A DNA stretch of 64,000 nt, taken from contig JALPQD010000294.1 of assembly GCA_023101885.1 (NCBI GenBank), positions 1,849,501 to 1,913,500 of the forward strand. The letters run 5' to 3'. This stretch comes from Typhlomys cinereus (lineage: Eukaryota > Chordata > Mammalia > Rodentia > Platacanthomyidae). The first letter of the stretch is position 1. Each line of letters starts with the position of its first letter. Shown one piece after another: positions 24,735 to 36,803 of the stretch. A program made the position numbers and the translations under genes. The notes under the pieces were generated by a model. It worked only from the letters and a program-made list of their open reading frames with translations. It did not search any database and had not been told where the DNA came from.

Positions 24735-25560
24735 AAGTGACTGAGCAATAGGCATCGTGCTGGACACTATGGGTGTTTGGATAATTGTGAATGGTAAGTC
24801 CCTTGCCACTGAAGTGAAAACCTTCTGGTGGAGAAATCAGACAAGGATACTAAGCTCCACAACAAACACTTAAAATTAATAGCAAGTGTGAAGAAGGAAG
24901 CAAACAAGTAAAGTTACAGAAGGCAAGTAGAGAGGCAGTGGGTAATTATGTAGGTAGGATGAACAGGAAGGCTATCTTGTTAGAGATGGTATTTCAGTAT
25001 TGCTCTGAAGGATCAAAGGAAGTCAGAACAAGCAGTTTATACAGAAGAACCATGTTAGAACACCCACAAAGGAGCAATACTGTGGTATTTTCTGAACAGA
25101 AAAGCAACCACTTCCGACTTGATCCCAGTTTACAAGAGAAAGTGGGAGTAGAAATGAAAATTGGTTGGGAGTCAAAGCTAGATCCAGAGAACTTTGTAGG
25201 CCTCAGCAAAGAATTCTGTCTTTTATTCTAAGGAAACTGGAAACCACTGGCAGTTTCTAAGAAAGCTCTAGATTTTCCAATGTTTAGTGTGTAAAGAATA
25301 GATTGCAGGGAATCTGCAATGAAAACAGAACTAGAGAGGGACAATTGCCATGATTGGTACAAAATTGATGGGGGATTGGATCAAAGTAGTGGCAGTACCT
25401 GTCATGGAGAGATAAGAAGAGAAACTAGACATATTCCGGAGTTTTACCATAATATCCACCCTATTGAGGTAGAAACTTTAGTGGTGTTTATGTGAAGCAT
25501 CCTGACGCATGTCCAGCTCTTAGAAGATGCTTAGTCAACATCAGTATTTAAATTTGAAGG
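24735..25560 (+). repeat. Ancient L2-like sequence (antisense)
   Basis: Phrases such as GCATCGTGCTGGACACTATG, CTTTGTAGGCCTCAGCAAAG and GAATAGATTGCAGGGAATCT follow the order of the antisense strand of mammalian L2. Similarity is weak and the element is fragmentary. Reading frames across it are not genes. Confidence 0.4.
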
Positions 25561-26982
25561 GGAAGTGACTGAATATTTGTCACCTAGTTAAAAGGACAGG
25601 TTTTCCAAACATGAAAAGTCTAGAATTTTCAGAATTCTAAGTTAGTCTAACACCTGTAGCCCAGATCGTAAGGTACTTTATACCATTACTAGCTCCAGAA
25701 CACCTTCCCTGGTGCAGCATAGGAATGACAATGTCATTCAAAGAAGGGTCCAGAGTTACCTTGAAGCTGTGTTTGTAGTGAGCAGTCATCATCTTTGTGA
25801 GCATCCATCTTTGCTGGAATTAGAATCACTCCAGGAGGCTGCAACCATACCAGAAGTCATGTTTCAGTTGCTCTTGCTACTTCTAAGAACTTCCCAGGCA
25901 GACCATTTTGACCTGCTTGTTAATACTGTTTTGTGTGCCTGCTTGGGTGGTCTTGATACAGTAGGATGATGGTTATATGGGGACTGCTAACCCTGGGTGA
26001 AGCTGTGTCTTTGGAAAAGGATCAAAGTCTTTGATCTACCTTGGATCTACGTAAAACTAATCTTGCCTTTCTATCAGGGTTTACTTTCTATTGACACAGT
26101 ATTATAGACATAGTACTGGTATGTTAATACTGTTCTTCTCAGGTTAAGTATTGGCCTGATAAGGATAACTCACATTTAGGTGTGGCTGAGACAACTGAGA
26201 AGTGAGGCAGATGACTGACCTCTGACCTCAGGCATCAGAGAGGATGACGTTTGCTAAGAAAGGGCACTTCCAGCCCACCTTTTATACTGTAGCTCCTACA
26301 CTTTATTTTAAGTTCTCTTTCCCTTGAATCTACCAAAAAATGAATAAAATGGAATGGAAACAAGCAGCCATTCATCCATCCTGGAGTAATGGGGGATTGA
26401 ACAGAATTCTGTTCATTTTATTAGCCATAGTGGTGCTGTGGTTTGGATCCTATTAGAAGCAGGATATATGAACCCTCTCCTCCTGGCCCAGGGCTATACT
26501 TAGCATCATTTCAGTGCACACAGTGAATTTGAAGACTACACAATTCACGCCAGCATCCTCATTTCAGGGGCAGAATCTCTGAAGCTTAAATTGCTTTTCT
26601 AATGGAAAAGGAATATGGTCCCTGAAAGGTTCCATTTACCTCTCAGAATTAGTGGCACCATCTATGAGAAGCATGACTCCATTGGAGTGCAACAGGAAGA
26701 CAATGCAGTATATCTGCACGCATGTATGCACACATACATACAACATGCACTTTCATAGATTGATTTGCATGCCTTAGATTGACAGTTGATACATGGAAAA
26801 ATAGACTTACAGGACTCTATTACATCTTTGGTAGATTTTTTTTCCAGATTTATCTAGTATGATAAAAACTTGCTTTTAGTTCTCAAGTCCTCTAATTCAT
26901 GATAACACTTAAAGCTACTTAAGACAGAGCAGATTTTTCCAGCATAAAAGCTTATAAGCTGAACAAATAAGAAGCCAGTTAA

Positions 26983-27266
26983 GGGCTGGAAAGAAGGCTC
27001 ATGGATTAAGCCTCTGCCTCGCAAGCAGAAGGTCCTGAGTTCAAATCCCAGGTCCCATGTAAAAATGCCAGGCAGAAACAGGGCTGCTGCAGCCTACACT
27101 TCCAGCTCTGGTGGGGGAGTCAAGAAAATCCAAGAGTGAAGCAAAAAAGGAAGTAGAAGCAATCCATGAAGTCACCCTTGATCCTCCACAGGGACACACA
27201 GTGCCCCTTGATACACACACACATACACATAAAATAAATTGAAGTTAAAGATTTTTTTTACAAAAT
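26983..27266 (+). repeat. tRNA-headed SINE, variant body
   Basis: The head GGGCTGGAAAGAAGGCTCAT and B box GGTCCTGAGTTCAAATCCCA match the family at 2690, but the body after position 80 differs and is GA-rich. An AATAAATTGAAG and T-rich stretch end it. Near-perfect duplications (AAGCCAGTTAA / AAGCCAGTCAA) lie at 26972-26982 and 27267-27277. Confidence 0.8.
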
Positions 27267-29699
27267 AAGCCAGTCAAAGAAAAGAAAAATCTCCAAATGA
27301 ATAAGTGACAATTTAATGGCTAGTTTGAATTTTAATACCATCATTACTATTGACAAAGAAAGTGTCTCTAAATTTGCCAAGAAGAACTAATGAAATTCTA
27401 GCTTATTCTTGGAATTGATAAATAAAATATAATAGATTAAGGGCTATAGTGAAGATACATAAGAATTGACCAATTTTTAGCATTTATTGTTTTCTAAGTC
27501 CTTTCTCTCTTCTAAGGATTATACTGAGTTTTAAATTGTATTTTACCTTATTATACTATGATATGGTAATATCTATGTAGTAATATTTAATGTATTTGAT
27601 AAATATATTAAAATACACAATCATTAGTCAATCTGCTGAAAATTAGAGATCTGGAAAGTTAAGGAGCTGGGTGTCCAGATCAATTTACATCATAGCTCTA
27701 TCATTTAGTCAAAAAAAAATCACTGAAAATCAAGAGACTTATAGAAAATAACATGAATTTGTATTTGTTTGAGAATTAAGCCTTTTATTCAAATATTTGG
27801 TTTATAAGCATTTATTAACAGGACACTCCAGTTTCTATTCATTTCTGATAGGTGCTACTTAATACTTCTGCTTCTATAATTTTTTTATCTTGTCCTATCT
27901 CACATTGTTATCTTTAGCAGCATTTCTGACATCTACCTTTGCCACTGAACATTCACTCACATGGGCAGTCCATTGTATTGCATGGTCAGCTTTACTCTTT
28001 CTTGTTTAGTTCTGTAACTCCCAGTGTATCTAGCTCCTTCTGTTTGTCTATTCTATCCTAGTTACATAGTATCTGTCTTTCATTGGCTGATGGGGTACCT
28101 TTTGTGACTTCAGGAGATATAGTCAAGCATTGGGACCTCAGGATCCAGGGGAGGACGGGCATAAATAAAGCTCGGTTCCAGAGAACCCAGACACATGCTT
28201 ATTGAAAAAATTGGTAAAATTAGTACATAATGTCTTTGTGTCACTGTAGCTGATGGATGTCCCTGAGAATACTTACATGGTAACTCTTGCTGCTTCAGTT
28301 TCTTGATGAAAAAAGAAAAAAAATAGCTAAGTGAAAGCTTTTAAAAGGCATGCATGCAAACCAAATAATACATATATTTAAAATTATCTTTTGCCTTTTA
28401 TCTTTTGAAAATCAATTGGATTTACAGAGGATTAAAGGCATCTCAAGCCAGTATTAACTTTCTAGGCTCATGTAGAAATTGTACTGAATGGATGATAATG
28501 CTGGTGATGTTATTGATGTCATTCTTAGCTTACAACTCTTCTAAACTTTTCCTTTGCCAGGGTTTTGTGAAGCATCCATTTGTGATCTCTGGCTCCTAGT
28601 CACTGTCTTTCTAAGCATTCTCCCTCATATTCCATGCTACCACCCAACAACCAAGCCTCTCTGGTTCAACCATCATACCTGCCCCTGATTTTGCTTGGGT
28701 AATTCTTCCTAACTTTGTTGGTCTCACAAGTTTCTGCTCATTCCTTTGATTTCAGAATCAAAGGTTCTTGAGCATGCTAAGCAAGTGCTGAACTATACAT
28801 CCAACCCTCTGCTTGCAATTTATTACTTTGTTACTGTTCTTTGTAGTTTTCTTTGATTCCAACCCAGCTTTCAATGCTTACTTTCTACTTTCCCACTGCA
28901 TTTTGTTATCACAATCTTATATGGCTTACCTTGTAATTTTGGTACCATCAGAACTTCAAGTTTAAGAGGACACTAGCAGAAGGCACTTAATGTATATTTA
29001 CTGTTGTACAATTTGAATTGAAATGCAGATAGTACTTGTATGATGGAGAATAATGGAGAGGAAGTTCTTCATTTTCAGTAGTCTACTTTCTACTTATGGA
29101 CTGTGAAGAATGTCAGTGCTTGATACAAGAGGTTATATGTCCCTGTGGAAATAAGAGTCTATGCCAAGGGCTCAAGACAGGAGAAGACACAGGAGAGAGT
29201 TCATGCCTATAAGGAAGGAAGACAGCAAGAAGGAGAAAGTTCTTTTGAGGCATTTCCCCCTAAAAGATTTTTAGTAAGAGCTGTAGTGGGGCAAAGTATC
29301 CAGGGAGTGAGATGAGCTTAAAAGCAATAAGGAAGCAGTTCTGTGGAAAATGAACTTGACAGTGCCCCAAGGGACTCCACATGGAAATGTGATAAATTAG
29401 ATGTATTACAATATAGTCGCCACCCAGAAGACTAAGTGAGCTCCTTTTCTGTGCTTGCTCCTGAACTCTGGGTTGTAACACATGAGGAACATTCCTTCAG
29501 GAACCTAGAACTCAGTATTTCTCTCTCTTCAATGGGTAGGTGCTTATCACAGTGACTCTTTCTCCCAGAACCATTTAAATCTATACATACTTGACTGCAA
29601 ACTCAACAAAAAAAATCATGAAGTGTAGGGCAGAGGAATGCATATATATTCAAAGTTCCCCAAGAACTCTTATGAGAACCTTTAATTAAGAGTCACAGC

Positions 29700-30060
29700 T
29701 ATAAGGCTAAAGAGAGAGCTCAGCAGTGGTGTCTGCCTTGCTTGTATAGGGACATGCATTTAATCCCCAGAAGTCACTCAAAAAAGTTGAACATTGTCAT
29801 GAAGTTGTAATCCTAATGCTGGAAAAGAAGAGATGGGTGGAACCTCAAGTTTGCTGACCAGCTGGCCAATTCTATGTGGTAAGGTCCAGTCCAGTGAGAA
29901 TCTGTCTCAAAAATACAAGGTTTCACTGCTGAGAAATGGCACTCAAAATGATCTTCTGACTTCTGCACACTCATGTGAATACCGCATGTGTGTAGGTATA
30001 CACACACACATACACACACACACACATACAGCTGCAGTGCAAATGGGCAATGCAAGCAAA
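29700..30060 (+). repeat. Composite tRNA/B-type SINE
   Basis: A tRNA-like head (GGCTAAAGAGAGAGCTCAGC) is followed by CAGCTGGCCAATTCTATGTG, GTCTCAAAAATACAAGG, TGATCTTCTGACTTCTGCAC and a (CA)n tail. The order matches composite rodent SINEs. The two overlapping frames on opposite strands are shadows of this repeat. Confidence 0.55.
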
Positions 30061-31068
30061 AGAATAAATACAATGCGCAACCCACTGTGAGATGCAGAGG
30101 GGGAGGGGCAATTTTGGGTTATCCAGGAATCTGGCTTAAAGTAGTAACATTTGAATTAAGATTAAAAAGAATATTAAAGTGGACAAAGATTTAGAGCTAG
30201 TGATTACTGATACAGAAATCTCTAAATAGAAAACAAGAAGTGAAACTAGAGTAGAGTAGGGGAGAAAAAAGAAAAGAATATTGGGGGAAAAGCTGGGAAG
30301 CAATTTGAGCATTTATTGCTGAGATTAGCAAAGAAGCCCAAGAGAAAGAAGCACCCTCCAGAAGCTAGCAAAGAACAAGGAGTAGTCAATGTCATGCACC
30401 AAAATGGACAAAAAGACCAAGTGTTTTCAGTGGTTCTTTGGAGGGAGTGGTAGCTGTCATTTTGTCAACAGATATAACCATTAGTGAAACTTTGGAAGAA
30501 ACTGCTTCAATAAAGTGCTGGCTAAGGAGGACAGGTTGTCGTTGTTAATGAATTGCAGAATGAGGCAAAATGACTGTAAGATTTTTTTCTCCCTTAAAGT
30601 GTTGAAAGTAAGCAAAAAAAAAAATGAGTTTGCAAGCTTGGCGAGTGCTTTTTGTTAAAGAGAGATTAATGTACAAGGAGGACAGATAACAGAGGAAGTT
30701 CAGGGAGGAGATTGGGCAGAAAACTTGAATGGCAAGCAGGGGTGTGCAGTGGAGAGAGGCAGGAAGTGATGGAGGAAGGGGGCTCATGCCCTCTACAGAG
30801 CAGGAAATTCTCCAGCAGAGTTTGAGGGAGGTGATGGTGGGAGCTAGTAGAATCTCCCTTTGGGCACCAACTTCCACTTTGGAAACACTGGTCACCCTCT
30901 GTGTCCAAGCAGGACTGAGTCTCTGTAGTGTTTGGAGCATGGGCGTGAAAATGTTTATGTAAAACATCTCAACCTGACCAGCATCTGCTTAGTACAGAAG
31001 GCAAAGTGCTTGATTGAAATGACTGACATCTTAGCCCCACACTCAAAGGTTCTAACTAAGTGGGCTTG

Positions 31069-31551
31069 GGATGGAGGCCCTGGCATAGCAAGCTCTACAG
31101 TAATTCTCATCTCACATTGGGATGATCACTGTTAGCTTAAACAAGAACACAGACATACAGTGTGAGCATAGTATTCACTTAGGATGTTCCCAAGTGCATG
31201 TGCAATGTGTGGGGTATTCTATTAGTCACTCACAAGAGAACTTTGAAAGGGACAGTTGAAACTCAAAAGATTATCTCAGATACATAAACCAAGGAAGTTA
31301 ACGATTCATGGATGGAGGCCCTGGCATAGCAAGCTCTACAGTAATTCTCATCTCACATTGGGATGATCACTGTTAGCTTAAACAAGAACACAGACATACA
31401 GTGTGAGCATAGTATTCACTTAGGATGTTCCCAAGTGCATGTGCAATGTGTGGGGTATTCTATTAGTCACTCACAAGAGAACTTTGAAAGGGACAGTTGA
31501 AACTCAAAAGATTATCTCAGATACATAAACCAAGGAAGTTAACGATTCATG
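31069..31551 (+). repeat. Perfect 241-bp tandem duplication
   Basis: Bases 31069-31309 are repeated immediately at 31310-31550. Reading base by base I see no mismatch, and the copies share one further base at the end. The unit is unique-looking intronic sequence beginning GGATGGAGGCCCTGGCATAG, not simple repeat. It lies in the last Bmper intron about 2 kb before the terminal exon. Confidence 0.95.
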
Positions 31552-32499
31552 TTTATCCACCTACACTTTTATCCATCCATTTTATTACTCTTCAGTTCTT
31601 CGAATGTCTGCTATGTGTCCAATATTAAGATGTTTCTCAAACTTCTATTCACATAGGAATTAATAAGGAAAAAGAATCTAACATTTCCTTTAATAGCTAG
31701 TGTGCATGAGTGCAGTGTTGAGGAAATGGAGAGAGAGGGGAAAGAAGGAAGAGATGAATGAGAAGGAGAAAGAAAATAAAATGGATAACAATTTCATGTT
31801 GGATTTAGGCAACAATTTCTCTAAGTAGTCAAGCAATATTCTGTCCACATGGTATAGTGGAAAGAAAGATTGAGAGCCGTAAGTCATGAGTGGAAAATGG
31901 GCGAAATGGTGGAGACATTCACCAAACTTGAGAATAGCACTTGATCAATATGAAAGACTAACTTGGTTATGGGAATTTCCTAGTTGCCCAAAGAATAGAA
32001 TTCTACTATGAAAAGATGAAGCATCTCAAAGGTAAGTTGCACTGGTGGAGGTAAAGTCAAGTAGGGTAGCACTATGGATAGTGTATTGTTTTACCTACCC
32101 ATTAGTTTAGCATCTAGGTTCACTCAAATTGTGCGTAATAGGTTTACGCTATGGATGGGAATCAGGAGAAGAAAGAAAGGAAAGGCCAATATCCTGCGGT
32201 AAGCAGTTGTCACCACTCCTAGGCCCGATAAATCTGGAATGCGTTAGCACTTGGAAAGTAGGGACAGAGAGTGAGTCCTGTAAGGGTTCCTAGTTCTCCA
32301 ACAGAACTTGCCCACAGCAGCTGAGCTCAGAGTAGGGGTAGGTGTGCCAGGCTCCAGCATTGTCCTTCTCTCATCTCCTGGTGAAGATCACTGTCCACTA
32401 CCCAGATCATGATCCAACTTCTCTCTAGAATGAGCACACAGCATGGAACATAGTAAATCAAAGTGGAGTAGGTCCACAGGGGCAAACAGAAAACATTGG

Positions 32500-32660
32500 C
32501 ATCATTTGCTTGACACATTCATTACTCAGCAAGTATTTGTCAATGGATCTCAGAGATTGGGCTGGGTTCTCAAGCTGTGGTGACAGGCGAGGCAGAAATT
32601 TCCATCCTCAGCAAGCTTATGCTCAATGTCAGGTAGAGAGGAAGCACCACATAATTTGGG
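32500..32660 (+). repeat. L2/MIR-type ancient repeat fragment
   Basis: CATTCATTACTCAGCAAGTA, TTGGGCTGGGTTCTCAAGC and CCATCCTCAGCAAGCTTATG follow the recognisable but heavily diverged order of an L2 3' segment. Confidence 0.4.
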
Positions 32661-33507
32661 TCACAATAGGTGTAAAAAGTAGGTATAAAGAAGAAAAACT
32701 AGTGAAAAGTGGTAGAAAGATGTGCTGTGTTAGATAACTAGCCATTTTGAGACGACACCTCAAAAAATCAAGAGGGTGAGCCAGATACAGGATTCAATAT
32801 GACTACATTTGATGTTGTAGAATAACTGGTTTGTAGTTTGTATTAGTAACTCATCTGTCTCTTATGGATCTGACTGAAATCATATTATTTATCTTTACTC
32901 CTAAAGTGGCTTTGTTCAGAACAAGAATAGTTAATAGTTAGTAATTGCCAGCTTTTAATGTGAATCCAAAAGAAAATACATCAAAATAAATATGCTAATG
33001 TTAGGACAGGGGTGCATAGACAAACAGTAATTATAGAGTGAAATATTTGTACTTATATGTGTTTGTGAGTGTGGGGGCATATGCATGCACATGTGTGCAT
33101 GCATTTGGAAGTGAGAGATTTTCATTGGGTATCTTCTTTTCCACCTATTACTGTACTGGCATAGAATGTTTTCTTTATTACAACTTAATAGCTGGAAGAG
33201 CTGTTGGGGTAAACTTTTCATATTATATGCAATAATTGAATGACCCAATGCATTTTTCTTTTGACCTTACACATTTATAGTTTGTTTTACATAAGAATGA
33301 AAAAGTGTTTGCTACTCTTTTGATCTTGAAATTCATTGATCCAGGAGATGGGTCCTTCAGTTTGTTTCATTAAATTCAGGTAATTCCCAGAATGTCTCAG
33401 AAATGTTAGTCATTCATTGGTCCCTTTTTAAAAATGCAAACCTGACTATAGTGTGGTAGATTCTTCACAATGACCTGAACTTGAAGGATTGTCCTCAGGC
33501 AGAGTGA

Positions 33508-33738
<231 letters not shown>

Positions 33739-34023
33739 CCTTTGTTCCAGTCTTTAAGACTTTGAAATCTGGTGTCTTTGACACCGACTTGGAAAAGCCA
33801 ATGAAGGACTGCGGTATTTGTGTGCCTGATTCTGCAAACACACAGAGTATATATGTGTACATATATAGATATATAGATATATTCAAAAGCATTTCATCAT
33901 TTATATGAACTATAGGTGGATTATTATATGTATATTTTTTGCTATAAGACATGTATTATTTGTAGGATCCTAATCTCTAAGACATTGGATACATCGTATA
34001 AATACGCCAGGTGCTTTTAATTT

Positions 34024-34029
34024 AATAAA
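34024..34029 (+). promoter_or_regulatory. Proximal AATAAA polyadenylation signal
   Basis: A canonical AATAAA lies 286 bases after the Bmper stop, followed within 30 bases by T/G-containing sequence. It is the first canonical signal downstream of the coding region. Usage is inferred. Confidence 0.45.
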
Positions 34030-34835
34030 GTGGCATGCAGATCTATTAGATGGGTTAAAGTTGCTTACATTTATCATTTGGGGAAGTTTTCTAAGATCCC
34101 TCAACTGCCTGCCTGATTTCATTTAAGCTTTGAATTAGGATCTGTATGGGAATGAAAAATGCATTTTTTTTCTTTTTGAAAAGGACACATTTATCTAGAG
34201 ACCTTTCATGTTTCCAAAGAAAGGAATGTATGCCTAAAAGAGATGGCAGAGATTGGTGACACATGTAAACCAAGAGAGAGGCATTACACTTCACTGGGAC
34301 ATAGTCTGTATTGTTTCCAACCTGGATAGTTGCCAAGAAATATATATATGTCATTAGAGTGTTACCAAAGAATCAAATGCTTTATTGCCATTTTTGCATA
34401 CTCCATGAGCCTCCCAATTGTCTGTGTGTACATGACAGATGTGGCCATTTGTATGTCATGCCTTAGATTAAGGGGTATCTGGATGACATATTAATTTTGT
34501 TGAGCATGGGAAGATATTTGAAGAAATCATTGTACATCATATAAAAATACTAATTTCTTTGATCTCAGAGAAATTTAGGATGGGCCTACCCAATGAGTAG
34601 ATAGGCTTCTCTGTTTTGAACCATCCTATATAAAAAATGAAAGTCTTTAATTTTTTCTATTGGATTCCTGTTCAGTGATATTTGGCAACTCTTAATATGT
34701 TGTAAGTGTTGAACAGGAAAGAAGGATTTGCTGGTCAGTGATTTAGCATCATTCCAAAGAATATCTATGTATTCTATTTTACTGGTATGTTTCTATTAGT
34801 TACAATGTGATTTTCCCGACTTATGTTTTCTGTTG

Positions 34836-34909
34836 AATAAATGAACATGCCAACAAAATAAAACCCATTTATGTCTAAAAGTAAAATGTTCTGCATTTTA
34901 GTAAATAAA
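34836..34909 (+). promoter_or_regulatory. Cluster of distal AATAAA polyadenylation signals
   Basis: Three canonical AATAAA hexamers occur within 74 bases, at 34836-34841, 34857-34862 and 34904-34909. They are followed by the T/G-rich stretch GTGTGTTTTCTCC near 34929-34941, a plausible downstream element. This is my preferred end of the long Bmper transcript, but the choice among sites is inference. Confidence 0.5.
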
Positions 34910-34910
34910 G

Positions 34911-35413
34911 GGCTTAAGATTTAAACCAGTGTGTTTTCTCCTTGAAGATGTCCTATGTTGTTGCAGTCCGCCTTCATGGTTGCTGATAAATGACCATCAA
35001 ACAGCTTAAGAGAACAAGGGGTTTATTTCCTTTCAACAGTCTTGCTACAGTTCTCAGTCTAGCTTGACAGGAGATGCACCAACACCAGGGCTGAGGAAAC
35101 TAGCCACACCATCTCTATGTAATGACTGAGAGAGGGATAATCCTTGCTTGCCAGAACAGTATGTCTGGCTAAGTGTACAAAAGATGCTGACTCTCTCAAC
35201 CAGCTCTCCATGATTTATTCCAGGACCTAATCCCACCCACCATAGGCTGAGCTTTCCCCATCAGCTAGACAATCTCCTTCAGGTTTGCTCTGGGCTTAAC
35301 TCAACTACTAATTCTCCACAAATGTGCCCAGAGCTCAAACCTTCAACTGTCAAGTTGACACCTGTACCTAACTATGATAGTTGTATTTCATAAATTAGGC
35401 ATATCCACTTCAG
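34911..35413 (+). repeat. Repeat copy 1, interrupted by a MaLR LTR
   Basis: 34911-34961 plus 35380-35413 together align with 36415-36502 (shared CCAGTGTGTTTTCTCCTT and TTCATAAATTA). The LTR sits between the two halves. It is an unclassified short repeat or an old local duplication. Confidence 0.7.
34959..35379 (-). mobile_element. Solo ERVL-MaLR LTR downstream of Bmper
   Basis: On the - strand it runs from near CATAGTTAGGTACAGGTGTC to an end with GGAAATAAACCCCTTGTTCT, then CTGCAACA. Family comparison puts the + strand start at TGTTGCAG (34959). Alternatively, starting at 34962 gives a perfect 5-bp duplication GTTGT at 34957-34961 and 35380-35384. Related copies are at 47349, 51454, 53140 and 63644. 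Confidence 0.85.
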
Positions 35414-36351
35414 GTAATTCAATTTTAGTGATTTTACTTAGGTATTTATAAATCCTTTCAATCTACTTCTTAAGATAAAAAACTTTCTTAATAGATAATA
35501 GAAAAGCCTCAATAGTTTGTCAAAATATTACCCTGCCTTATCAAAGGCTTATGTGTTCATTCATAGTTATTCTTGACAACTAAGGTACTATATTATGTTT
35601 TTCTTGAATGCTTCTCACTTTTTGAATAAGTATAGAGTGCTATGGTAACTGCTTAGACACCAGGGCATCTGGTCCTATGGTTTCTGTGCTGGTTCTTACT
35701 ATCCCTCAGCTGCCACTGACTGAGGTCTGACCCTGCCAGGAATGCATTTGGAATGAGGGCTTTAACCTACATGTGCCTCTAGTGGTGGTAGGAAAGGTCT
35801 GGGACCTTACAAATATTGCTTAAACATCTGAGCCACACCTCTGCTTATCTGTTACACAAAGGGGTTTTGCAGGGCAGTGATCATAGTTGCTGATTCAGAG
35901 CCTAGACACCTGTCTGTCTACCACTACTTTGCTGCTCATGAGCGAGGAGACCTCAGGAGCAGTCTGAGACTCTAAAGCTCACAGAACCTATGTACTTGGA
36001 ATCTCCTTTGAACTCCACTTTCTTCTGGAAGGAGGAATAGGGTGAGTCAATTGTACTCTTCTGGTTGGTTTCTACTTTCTGTAAAACAAGCAGATTGATT
36101 TAATTGGCTTGGTCTCTTCCTAGTGCTCTTCATGTTTTCCTCAGTGGTGGAGGGCTACAGGAAGGAAATGCAGTACAGGAAATTGTGGGTGGTTGTTTAC
36201 TCCCATGATTCATCTGTGCTACACTAGGCTAACCAACCTCTTTCCAACACTTTAACCAATGTCAGCCAAGGTAGATGAAGAGTGAGGATGACTCCTTTGC
36301 ATGGATCAGTTTCTTGGTTTGGCTTGATAGAAAGTTCATGTGATTAATTAG
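35414..36351. other. Intergenic stretch, nothing assigned
   Basis: Non-repetitive AT-rich sequence between the MaLR LTR and a CT microsatellite. No open frame, RNA gene or repeat family was recognised. Confidence 0.5.
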
Positions 36352-36403
36352 TTTCTCTCTCTCTCTCTTTCTCTCTCTCTCTTTCTCTCTCTCTCTCCCC
36401 CCC
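36352..36403 (+). repeat. (CT)n microsatellite
   Basis: CT units with occasional TTT interruptions end in a C run. It directly precedes repeat copy 2. Confidence 0.9.
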
Positions 36404-36414
36404 AGGGCCCAGAC

Positions 36415-36502
36415 AGCTTAAGATTTTAACCAGTGTGTTTTCTCCTTCAACATATCCTGAGTCCTGTGTTGTACTTCATAAATTAAGTATATCTATTTCA
36501 GA
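36415..36502 (+). repeat. Repeat copy 2 (uninterrupted)
   Basis: This aligns with 34911-34961 joined to 35380-35413 and lacks the LTR, so it represents the empty site for that insertion. Confidence 0.7.
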
Positions 36503-36803
36503 GCAATTGTTATCCAAATCAAAGAATACTGAGAATCACCTGAGAATTCAGGTCAAGGGTCACCTGCTTCTCACTTGCAGTTTGTAGTTAAGCTATGAGA
36601 CACCTTTCAGAACATGAAGGAGAAACCCAGTGGGTTGAAAACCCTCCTTAAATATTGGATGAATCACTCTGACAGGAAGATCTAATCATGCAATATTTTT
36701 GACATACCAAAACCATTCCCCAATCCTGTTGCAAATATCTGTGAATACCTTACTGTATTTAACTGGCAGGGATCAAGTTTTTCTTAATAAATAAATAAAA
36801 CCT

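Larger units (their letters stand above)
33739..34930 (+). other. Bmper: Bmper 3' untranslated region (end inferred)
   Basis: Non-coding AT-rich sequence directly follows the Bmper stop. Several candidate polyadenylation signals give possible ends, the last just before about 34930. It contains a TATAGATA-type simple stretch near 33856-33880. No LTR or SINE interrupts it before 34959, where a solo MaLR LTR begins. Which signal is used cannot be read from sequence alone. Confidence 0.6.

Noticed and set aside
30545..30967. 140-codon - strand frame in the last Bmper intron
   Set aside because: Serine/leucine-rich with no motif, overlapped by other frames on both strands.
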